Below are positions 55,713-64,000 of a DNA stretch of 64,000 nucleotides, piece by piece (position 1 is the first letter of the stretch; each line of letters opens with the position of its first letter). The translations under genes and the position numbers were made by a program. This stretch comes from Myxococcus llanfairpwllgwyngyllgogerychwyrndrobwllllantysiliogogogochensis (lineage in GTDB: Bacteria > Myxococcota > Myxococcia > Myxococcales > Myxococcaceae), in the NCBI RefSeq assembly GCF_006636215.1, contig NZ_VIFM01000014.1:1-64000 (forward strand). The letters are read 5' to 3'. The notes below the pieces were generated by a model. That model worked only from the letters and a program-made list of their open reading frames with translations. It made no database searches and was not told the origin of the DNA.

Positions 55713-57824
55713 CTACCCGTGGGCCCGCGTCTCCGGAGCCGGCGGCTCGGGCGGCGGCGCGGCGGGCTCCACGCCCATCAAGAGCGCCTTGGCCGCGTCC
55801 ACCGCCTCGCACGTGCCCGTCAGCGCGAGCACGTCTCCAGCCCGCAGCACCTCCTGCGCGGTGGGCACGGAGAGGCTCTCCTCACCGCGCTGAATCGCGA
55901 GCACCGTCGCGCCGGTGAGGCCGCGCAGGTTCACCTGGGCCAGCGTCTTGCCCGCCACCGGGCTCTTCTCCTCCAGCCGCACGGACGCCGGCGCGCCCAG
56001 GCCCGGCAACAGGCCCTGGACGTGGTCCAGCGCGTGCTCGTCCCCGCCCGGCTCCTTCGAGTGGGACTGCGCCGCCAGCGCCGCGACGATGACCTGTGCT
56101 CCGGCGCGCACGTGTCCGTGCAGGTTGGTGGCGCCGCGCCAGAACGCCACACCCAGCGCGCCCACCAGCGTCAGCACGATGAGGGGACCGGTGGCGCCCT
56201 TGAGGAAGGGCTGCGTCACCATGACGACGGGGATGCCCACCAGCAGGACGATTCCCACCTGCAGCGTGACGAGCAGCACCCGCCGGGGCGCCGCGGCCAG
56301 GTCCAGTTTGCCGTCCTTGCGCGCCGGCAGCGCGGCTTCCGCCAGCGTGGCGCCCAGCCGCCGGGCGATGCCGATGACGCCCAGGATGAACGGCACCGAC
56401 AGCAGCACCGCGCCGCCGAGGATGACGTTCTTGGACACGTCCTCGTCCAGCCCCGTGCGCGTCTCGACGAAGCCCGCCATGCGCTCGGCCGACATCGTCG
56501 TTCCAATCACCAGCGTCACCAGCAGCACGGCGTCCAGCACCAGCAGGCGAATCAGCCGCCGCACGTCCGCGCCCAGCGTCTCGCGCCGGGGCGCCTGCCG
56601 CAGCCGCTCCACCCAGGTGCCGTACAGCGTGACGAAGGTCTGCAGCGGCTTGGGCAGCTTGCGGTCCACCCACGTCGCCACCGGCCCCGACACCTTGATG
56701 AGCAAGGGCGTGGTGAGCGTGGTGATGGCCGACACGGCCACCGCCACCGGGTAGATGAACGAGCCCGTCGCCTTCAACGACAGCCCCAGGCCCGCGATGA
56801 TGAAGGAGAACTCACCAATCTGCGCCAGGCTCATGCCCGCCTGGACGGACGTGCGCGTGCCGTTGCCGGTGAGGAAGGCCCCCAGCGTCACGCTGAGCAG
56901 CTTGCCCAGGATGACCACCGCGGTGAGCACGAGGATGGCCGCCCAGTGCTCGACGATGAGCTCCGGGTTGATGAGCATGCCCACCGACACGAAGAAGATG
57001 GCCGCGAACATGTCGCGCACCGGCTGCACCAGGTGCTCCACCAGCTTCTCCTCGCCCGACTCCGCCACCAGCGAGCCCGCGAGGAACGCGCCGAGCGCCA
57101 CCGAGTAGCCGAACGACTGCGCCAGCAGCGCCACCGCGAAGCAGATGCCCACGCTCGTCACGAGCGTCGTCTCCGGCCGGTTCAGCTTGATGACCGCGCG
57201 CATGGCCCGGGGGATGATGAACAGGCCCACCGCCACCAGCCCCACCAGGAACGCCACCAGCTTGCCCGTGGTGAGCGTCAAATCCTTCACGTTCAGGCCC
57301 GCGCCCGTGGAGACGGCCGTCAGAGTCGCCATCAACAGCACGGCGATGAGGTCCTCGACGATGAGCACCCCCACCACCAGCTCCCGCAGCTTGCCCCGGA
57401 TGCCCTGTTCGTCGAACGCCTTGGCGATGATGGTGGTGCTGGAGATGGCGATGAGCGCGCCGGTGAAGAGGCTCTCCAGCGTCGTCCACCCGAAGGCCCG
57501 CCCCACCACGAAGCCCAGCCACACCATGATGCTGCACTGGATGACGGCGGTGACGCCGGCGGTGAAGCCCACGGAGAACAGCTTGCGCAGGCTGAACTCC
57601 AGCCCCAGCGAGAACATCAGCAGGATGACGCCCAGCTCCGACAGCGTCGTGACGACCTCTGGATTGGCCACCAGCGGAATCGGCACGAAGGGCCCCACGA
57701 CGAGCCCCGCGAGGATGTAGCCCAGCACCACGGGCTGTCGCAGCTTCTGGAAGAGAACAGTCGTCACCGCGGCGACGCACAGGACAATGGCAATGGCCTG
57801 GAGGACCTCGTGGGCTCCGTGCAT
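55713..57824 (-). CDS. CPA2-type cation:proton antiporter with RCK_C domain
   Basis: A 703-residue protein of the KefB/monovalent cation:proton antiporter-2 family. About 12-13 membrane helices run to residue ~400 (GYILAGLVVGPF, LGVILLMFSLGLEFSL, the conserved VEDLIAVLL). Further hydrophobic segments follow, and a C-terminal RCK_C regulatory domain (about 610-690, RLEEKSPVAGKTLAQVNLRGLTGATVLAI). It moves K+ or Na+ against protons across the inner membrane. It ends 39 bp from the glycosyltransferase stop, the two genes being convergent. Confidence 0.92.
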   Translation of the reverse strand: MHGAHEVLQAIAIVLCVAAVTTVLFQKLRQPVVLGYILAGLVVGPFVPIPLVANPEVVTTLSELGVILLMFSLGLEFSLRKLFSVGFTAGVTAVIQCSIMVWLGFVVGRAFGWTTLESLFTGALIAISSTTIIAKAFDEQGIRGKLRELVVGVLIVEDLIAVLLMATLTAVSTGAGLNVKDLTLTTGKLVAFLVGLVAVGLFIIPRAMRAVIKLNRPETTLVTSVGICFAVALLAQSFGYSVALGAFLAGSLVAESGEEKLVEHLVQPVRDMFAAIFFVSVGMLINPELIVEHWAAILVLTAVVILGKLLSVTLGAFLTGNGTRTSVQAGMSLAQIGEFSFIIAGLGLSLKATGSFIYPVAVAVSAITTLTTPLLIKVSGPVATWVDRKLPKPLQTFVTLYGTWVERLRQAPRRETLGADVRRLIRLLVLDAVLLVTLVIGTTMSAERMAGFVETRTGLDEDVSKNVILGGAVLLSVPFILGVIGIARRLGATLAEAALPARKDGKLDLAAAPRRVLLVTLQVGIVLLVGIPVVMVTQPFLKGATGPLIVLTLVGALGVAFWRGATNLHGHVRAGAQVIVAALAAQSHSKEPGGDEHALDHVQGLLPGLGAPASVRLEEKSPVAGKTLAQVNLRGLTGATVLAIQRGEESLSVPTAQEVLRAGDVLALTGTCEAVDAAKALLMGVEPAAPPPEPPAPETRAHG

Positions 57825-57992
57825 CAGGTCACCTCAAGAATGAAAAACTCGGATGGGACACGACCCGCCGTCGCTCCGAGGAAATCGGAGACAAAGGCCG
57901 TCGCGCGCGAAGGAAAGGAAAAGACGTCGTAACGCCGGAAATGAGCGCGGGCTCGAACAAGCGCCGGACGAAGCCGGCACGACGCTCGCGGC

Positions 57993-58496
57993 TCAGCGGC
58001 CCCGGGGAGGACCGCGCAACGGCCGGGTGACGATGGAGGGACGGTCCGCGATATCCCCGCTCGAAGTCGGGGCCGCCGCGGACCGACGTTCTCTCAAGGT
58101 GACGCGCGCGACGGCGTGACGCCGCTCGCGGCCCCAGCGATGGAGCGCCTGGAGGTCCGGCTCGAAGGAGGCGCGGCCTCGCGCGGAGGACGGCGGGGTG
58201 AAGGCGAGGCCGGAGCCGACGTGCAGACCCGAGTCCCAGCCCCCCAGGTCGGTGACGTGGAACTGCGCGCCCCACCGACGTGAAGGCCCTTTCGAGGACT
58301 TCGAGCCCTGGCGGACGGAGGTCGCGCCGCTGTCCAGGTAGAAGCTCCGCTCGGAGGCCCACACGGTGGGGCACTCGGCGGCCTCGGCGCGAAAGACAGT
58401 GGCCAGGACGAGGCTCACCCCCAAGGCGAGCAGCACCGTCCGGAGCGTCTCGCTCCCGGAGCCGGGCATTCGCGATGTCGTGCCGGGGGAGCGCAT
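57993..58496 (-). CDS. Small exported hypothetical protein
   Basis: A 167-residue protein with a hydrophobic signal-like segment (TVLLALGVSLVLATVFRAEAAECP). The mature part is Arg- and Ser-rich with no recognised domain. The start may be the Met at 58496 or the one at 58469; neither has a good ribosome-binding site. The coding case is weak and depends on the signal peptide. Confidence 0.4.
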   Translation of the reverse strand: MRSPGTTSRMPGSGSETLRTVLLALGVSLVLATVFRAEAAECPTVWASERSFYLDSGATSVRQGSKSSKGPSRRWGAQFHVTDLGGWDSGLHVGSGLAFTPPSSARGRASFEPDLQALHRWGRERRHAVARVTLRERRSAAAPTSSGDIADRPSIVTRPLRGPPRGR

Positions 58497-58830
58497 CACT
58501 CGTTCAGGTACTACGCCGGACCTGGGCCCGTAAAGCGCGCCCTGCCTCACGCTCGCCAGTCCGCTGGAGCCAGGCTACTGGCGCGGGACAACTGCTCCAC
58601 CGGTTGTCGCGCTCGCTGACGCGTGAGGCTGACGCCTTGCTCCAGGCCGACGCGTCACAGACCTGTAGGGCCATGTCCTCCCCCCGCGTGGAGCACCGTC
58701 GCGTCGGTGAAGGGGCGCGGGGCCCTTCCGTGTGGAGGGGAGAACGTCCACCCGTGCACATCGACGGCAGGCGTCGATTCGTCGTGGGGCGGGGCCTGCC
58801 GGTTGCGAGGATCGGCCCTAACTTGAGGGC
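58497..58830. other. Divergent gene-free region with branched inverted repeats
   Basis: Between the exported protein and the CmpB-like gene. GCCTCACGC (58544-58552) and GCGTGAGGC (58621-58629) form a 9-bp outer stem. Inside, GCCAGT (58555-58560) pairs with ACTGGC (58577-58582), and GACAAC (58587-58592) pairs with GTTGTC (58603-58608). The transcript could fold as a three-way junction. No gene is supported here. Confidence 0.45.
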
Positions 58831-60577
<1,747 letters not shown>

Positions 60578-60606
60578 GGCCCGGAAGTCACTTCCCGCCT
60601 GCGCCC

Positions 60607-60639
60607 ACGGCGCCGAGCCTTTCACGAGGCCGGCGCCGT
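60607..60639. terminator. Hairpin after mreB
   Basis: ACGGCGCCG (60607-60615) pairs with CGGCGCCGT (60631-60639), extended inside by GCCT/AGGC with a bulged A. A nearly identical outer stem occurs again at 61472-61513, behind the next gene. Probably a terminator for mreB. Confidence 0.65.
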
Positions 60640-60696
60640 TCGTGTGTCTGGGGACGGGTTTGACAGCCATGTGGCGCCTGGATTGTGGTGCACCGC

Positions 60697-61458
60697 ATGA
60701 GCTCATTCTCGGTTCGTCACACGCTGTCGGGAGTCCTCGCCGCCACGCTGCTCTTGTCCACGCCCGCCCTCGCCGACTGGGTCGGGGACCTGCGCGTGAA
60801 GAGCGCCCCACTGCCCGGACAAAAGGGCGCGCCCCCGGAGACGAAGGGCAAGATGTACGGCCGTCCGGGGATGATGCGCATGGACCTGGCGCCCGCCGAG
60901 GTCCCCGGCGGCATGTCCATCATCTTCGACTGGGACAAGCGCACCGGCACCACCCTCTTTCACTCGAGGAAGGCCGCCACCAGCCGCAGCCTCGATGACA
61001 TGTCGGTGAAGATTCCCGGCACCTGTGTGGGCAAGGACCAGGACTTCGACGCCTGTTTCAAGGAGCAGGGCTTCAAGAAGGTCGGCACCGAGAAGGTCAA
61101 CGGCCACCCCACCGTCGTCTACGAGGGCGTTCCTCCCGGCGCCGAGGGCAGCATCCAGCGCCAGAAGGTCTGGCGCCCCACCGACCTCCCGGAGGTCGCC
61201 TATGTGCGCAGCCAGACCTTCGACAAGCAGGGCAAGGTCCAGGCGGACATCGACGTCACCAACATCCAGATGGGCGCGCAGCCCGCCTCGCTCTTCGCCG
61301 TCCCCGCGGGCTACCAGGAGCTGGACGCCGCCAGCGCCGCGCCCCCCATCATGGGGTCCTTCAAGCCCGAGGACCTCCAGGGCAAGACGCCCGAGCAGAT
61401 TCAGGAAATGATTCGTCAGCGCATGCAGCAGGGCCCGCCGCCCGCGAAGAAGAAGTAG
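60697..61458 (+). CDS. Exported hypothetical protein
   Basis: A 253-residue protein with a signal peptide (SVRHTLSGVLAATLLLSTPALADW). The mature chain resembles the LolA-like or DUF4412-type lipoprotein-carrier fold, judged from strands GKMYGRPGMMRMDL, GGMSIIFDWDKRTGTTLF, HPTVVYEGVPP and ADIDVTNIQMG; this is uncertain. It ends in a helical Gln/Pro/Lys tail. The start is ATG at 60697; a GTG at 60685 is an alternative. Hairpins flank the gene on both sides. Confidence 0.7.
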   Translation: MSSFSVRHTLSGVLAATLLLSTPALADWVGDLRVKSAPLPGQKGAPPETKGKMYGRPGMMRMDLAPAEVPGGMSIIFDWDKRTGTTLFHSRKAATSRSLDDMSVKIPGTCVGKDQDFDACFKEQGFKKVGTEKVNGHPTVVYEGVPPGAEGSIQRQKVWRPTDLPEVAYVRSQTFDKQGKVQADIDVTNIQMGAQPASLFAVPAGYQELDAASAAPPIMGSFKPEDLQGKTPEQIQEMIRQRMQQGPPPAKKK

Positions 61459-61471
61459 CGCCGCGTGCGCC

Positions 61472-61513
61472 ACGGCGCCGTGCTTCCGCGAAGGCTCGCG
61501 GAGCCGGCGCCGT
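61472..61513. terminator. Hairpin after the exported protein gene
   Basis: ACGGCGCCG (61472-61480) and CGGCGCCGT (61505-61513) form the outer stem; CCGCG and CGCGG pair inside. The same outer stem and the following TTCGTG recur from the hairpin at 60607-60639, so the two elements are related. Confidence 0.65.
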
Positions 61514-61536
61514 TCGTGCGTCCGGGGCGTGGTGAG

Positions 61537-62094
61537 TCAGACCTCGGTGAACTTCGCGCCGGTGGTCCGCTCACGCTCCAGGGCTGCCTTGATGTCCTCG
61601 GAGACGATGAGCCCCAGGTCCCAGCCCCAGGTGCGGAACACCTGAGCATCGCCCACCTTCGTGGAGTCGATGCGCATCCCAATGACGGACTTGTAGTCAC
61701 CCACCCGCTCGGGTTGTCCATCCTCCGGCTTCCAGTAACGAACCTCGTCAGAGGCTTCGTCGTCGATACAGCGGATGAGCCGGGTGACGACCAGGATGAG
61801 GTACTGGTCGAGGTCGCCCTGAATCTCCACGGGGATGAGCTGAACGTCGCTGGGGGCGAGCTCCGCGAAGACAGTCGCGACTCGGATATGGACAACGGGT
61901 GCCATGCCCAAACCCGCGGTGCTGAAGTCCAAGCGCCTTCCAGGCTCTTCGATGGGAACCGACAGGCGTCCCGGGCTCGGAATCGGATGCCCCGCCCGGA
62001 AGGCATGCGGGTCATCCACCTGGAATCCCCGCTCGTCCAGAGAGTCTCCCAGGTCCCAGTTTCCGCCCCTCATCTCCTTCGCGGTGAGCGTCAA
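61537..62094 (-). CDS. Imm11-family (DUF1629) immunity protein
   Basis: A 185-residue soluble protein. Its second half, RVGDYKSVIGMRIDSTKVG then FRTWGWDLGLIVSEDIK, is typical of Imm11/DUF1629 proteins, which are common in myxobacteria and protect cells against polymorphic toxins. It should bind and block a cognate toxin in the cytoplasm. No toxin gene precedes it, so it is an orphan or the toxin was lost. The start is a TTG at 62094; an ATG at 62073 is possible. Low-GC DNA begins a few hundred bases to the right. Confidence 0.75.
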   Translation of the reverse strand: MTLTAKEMRGGNWDLGDSLDERGFQVDDPHAFRAGHPIPSPGRLSVPIEEPGRRLDFSTAGLGMAPVVHIRVATVFAELAPSDVQLIPVEIQGDLDQYLILVVTRLIRCIDDEASDEVRYWKPEDGQPERVGDYKSVIGMRIDSTKVGDAQVFRTWGWDLGLIVSEDIKAALERERTTGAKFTEV

Positions 62095-62835
62095 GGGAAA
62101 TGTCGCGTGCGAGGGTTCATCTGATGCGTTTCATCTCCTGCACCGCTGAGGTGAGGTTCGGAGAGGGGCCAAGGCGAACGGGGCCTGCTGGCGTCCAGTT
62201 GCGAGTGTCGCGGCTCCATCGCTCGGGCGGCCCTCCTCAGCCCCTCTGCACCCTCCAGCCCTTCAACGGGGCCCTATCCCTCTTACGCGCATGCGCCCAA
62301 TTTTCCTGGGAGGAGGCAGAGGCAACAACGAGTCAGTCGTTACCCAAAGGCGTCGGAATCGAACTCACGCACGACTCCCTTCAAACAGAGGCTGACCCAC
62401 ATATGCAAAACTCAGCTCCAATTTTCATCAGAAGCCAAACAACACATACCCACCCAACCGAAGCAGAAATAGATCACCCCGTCAAGCGCAACCATCAAAG
62501 AAGGCGGCACCAAAGGCCATCAAAAGCCTCAACAACGGGTCAACGACGACACCACAAATCCAAGAATTGACCCCATACACACCACCTCACGACTGTTGCT
62601 AGCAATACCACCATCAACATGCCACGCTCTTCATACGTCCCAAACAATCCCAGACAACAAACAACAGACGCCTCAGCAGAACGAGAAGACTAGCAACTCA
62701 AAAACACCCAACAACTAACATCCACCGCACCAGTACAATCCCCAGGCCTCAGCACCCCAGGCTTCAAAAAATCATCTCCATCCAAACCGCAGCGCCTCGC
62801 CACCACGCGACACGCCCCACGACAAGAGCAAGACA
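62095..62835. other. Long gene-free, A/C-rich transition region
   Basis: No convincing gene in 741 bases. From about 62380 the plus strand becomes very rich in A and C: in 62641-62700 there are 28 A, 19 C, 9 G and 4 T. The palindrome TTGCTAGCAA lies at 62596-62605. The region marks the change from high-GC to lower-GC DNA and probably carries the promoter and leader of the ATPase gene. Confidence 0.6.
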
Positions 62836-64000
62836 ATGACCCAAACAATTCTAAAAAGATTTCGAATCAACCGCCTTCATGGGTACAAGGACATCGAAAT
62901 CGACTTTTCAAGCCCAGCAAGAATTCTCATCGCTGGAAACGGCTCCGGCAAAACAACAATCTTCAACGCACTCCACGCCCTACTGCGGTGCAGATTCCAC
63001 CGAATGCACGCGCTGGACTTCCATTCAATCGAATGCGAGTTCACTGGAGAGCCCAAGCCGATTCAGCTACTGAAATCACAGATAGCAAAACCAACCACCG
63101 ACCCTGTCGACAAGGCAACACACCTACTTGCAAGAATTCCCGGTCTAGATGTCGAGGAGACCATTGAACATCTCCAAACCCAATACCGCATCGGTCATTT
63201 TCAGGAGCAATCACAAAACGATTCAATTGTGCGAGCAATATACCTCCACCTGCCAGGGGGATATTCAGAAATTGGCGCCGCGATCGACGAAATAGCAGCC
63301 GAATTGCGCGGAATGCATTCAACACATCTTTCCGAAACTGCAGCGGTAATCCGGCGAGCTCTCGGAGGGAGCGAAGTAGTTTATCTGCCCACCTACCGTC
63401 GTATTGAGTTGCCGCTCCTAAGAAGCACCAAGAAGGGACCCACAAGTCGTGCCGCGCAACAGGAAACAATATTCTCAGAGGAATCGCCAGACACAAAACA
63501 CATCAACTTCGGGCTTGCAGATGTCGAAAAGCGACTAAACGATCTCTCGGAAAGTGTCGAGCGACATTCGAACTCCGAATACCGGAACATCAGCGCAACA
63601 ATACTTGATGAGGCTCTTGCCGATCAGATCCAGGGTTCAGCCGCAGTCGAAGGACTTCCCGACATTGAGTCCCTACGCAGATTCCTGTCACGGGTCTCGC
63701 AAGACACAGTTGAGTTTCCTTTTCGATTCGCAATCAACCGTCGATCAAGCACCGAGAAGAATGAGCGCAGAATCAGTGCCATTGAAAACCTATACAACAC
63801 CAACGAGATACACTCCGAACGACAAATCTTCCTCCGATACTTTCTCAGTCGACTGGGGACTGTAATCGAAAAGACCAAAGAAACAGAGGCAATGCTTCAA
63901 CGCTTCGTCGATGCCTGCAATGGCTACCTAAGCGAATCGGCCGACGAGAAAATCTTTACCTACGATCCCAACGCCACACAGGTGAAGGTAATCAATTCCT
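62836..64000 (+). CDS. AAA/ABC-type ATPase, N-terminal part (runs off window)
   Basis: The first 388 residues are visible; the gene continues beyond 64000. Walker A is GNGSGKTT (residues 34-41), placed near the N-terminus after FRINRLHGYKDIEIDF, as in RecF/SMC-like AAA ATPases of the OLD, PtuA and other defence-associated families. VVYLPTYRRIEL (about 190-200) is another recurring segment in this group. Later motifs lie outside the window. Base composition is much lower in G+C than its neighbours (28 of 60 in 62881-62940) and many codons end in A, suggesting recent transfer. A defence role is likely but unproven; partner genes would be to the right. Confidence 0.75.
   Translation, partial: MTQTILKRFRINRLHGYKDIEIDFSSPARILIAGNGSGKTTIFNALHALLRCRFHRMHALDFHSIECEFTGEPKPIQLLKSQIAKPTTDPVDKATHLLARIPGLDVEETIEHLQTQYRIGHFQEQSQNDSIVRAIYLHLPGGYSEIGAAIDEIAAELRGMHSTHLSETAAVIRRALGGSEVVYLPTYRRIELPLLRSTKKGPTSRAAQQETIFSEESPDTKHINFGLADVEKRLNDLSESVERHSNSEYRNISATILDEALADQIQGSAAVEGLPDIESLRRFLSRVSQDTVEFPFRFAINRRSSTEKNERRISAIENLYNTNEIHSERQIFLRYFLSRLGTVIEKTKETEAMLQRFVDACNGYLSESADEKIFTYDPNATQVKVINS

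Noticed and set aside
55686-57932. A 748-residue plus-strand open frame
   Set aside because: It is antisense to the CPA2 antiporter and is rich in His, Arg, Asp and Gln, as is typical of shadows.
62345-62400. A stretch whose complement contains GTTCGATTCC, like a tRNA T-arm
   Set aside because: The flanking bases do not pair to make a T-stem and no acceptor or anticodon arm is found, so neither a tRNA nor an attachment site is supported.
62100-62570. A 156-residue plus-strand open frame in the A/C-rich region
   Set aside because: Its composition changes midway with the base composition, it shows no domain, and there is no ribosome-binding site.

Overview
The window is high-GC, densely packed delta-proteobacterial (Myxococcota) DNA. 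Features that point to a Myxococcaceae-type myxobacterium are the many outer-membrane lipoproteins with Pro-Asp-Ala-Gly linkers, two-component and ECF signalling genes, a histone H1-like Lys/Arg protein, an Imm11-family immunity gene and a sigma-54-type promoter. No rRNA, tRNA, CRISPR array or insertion sequence was recognised. All calls come from reading the sequence; no database search was run.

Layout. 0.2-1.7 kb: a small V4R/H-NOX-like protein and a heme-oxygenase-like diiron oxidase. 1.7-3.5 kb: ECF sigma factor, zinc-finger anti-sigma factor and an exported protein, all on the minus strand. 3.5-7.1 kb: hemF in an operon with three envelope or unknown proteins. 7.3-9.0 kb: a lipoprotein-like gene, a DUF3467 gene and an esterase. 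9.1-13.6 kb: an ABC ATPase, FtsX-type permease and AttH/CrtC lipocalin operon. 13.8-15.6 kb: a membrane protein and a frameshifted AraC regulator. 15.6-23.6 kb: a TetR-controlled tripartite RND efflux locus ending in a BamA/D15-like protein; one 25-bp operator sequence stands before both tetR and the pump genes. 23.7-35.5 kb: a metallo-beta-lactamase-fold lipoprotein, propeller lipoproteins, glycerol kinase, pterin dehydratase, an outer-membrane barrel, the histone-like protein and a TPR lipoprotein. 35.5-38.9 kb: a LytS/LytTR two-component pair, a small membrane protein and an AraC regulator. 39-45.5 kb: dapE and dapD flanking an ankyrin/beta-helix/acidic-tail protein, a Ro60/TROVE-like vWA protein and a ChrR-like anti-sigma factor. 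46-50.1 kb: a DUF1592-type c-heme-like lipoprotein and its Tat-exported DUF1501-type partner. 50.2-55.7 kb: a selenoprotein, a PLP decarboxylase, a hybrid kinase with an ethylene-receptor-like sensor and a dolichol-phosphate-mannose-synthase-like glycosyltransferase. 55.7-61.5 kb: a CPA2 antiporter, small membrane or exported proteins and mreB.

The last 1.9 kb differs. After an Imm11 immunity gene, G+C drops sharply and an A/C-rich spacer leads into an AAA/ABC-type ATPase that runs off the window. This looks like the edge of an acquired accessory or defence island.

The most notable items are an in-frame UGA selenocysteine codon with a SECIS-like hairpin at 50.4 kb, the ethylene-receptor-like hybrid kinase, the Ro60-like protein, the low-GC ATPase at the right edge, and a hairpin that would hide the glpK ribosome-binding site.
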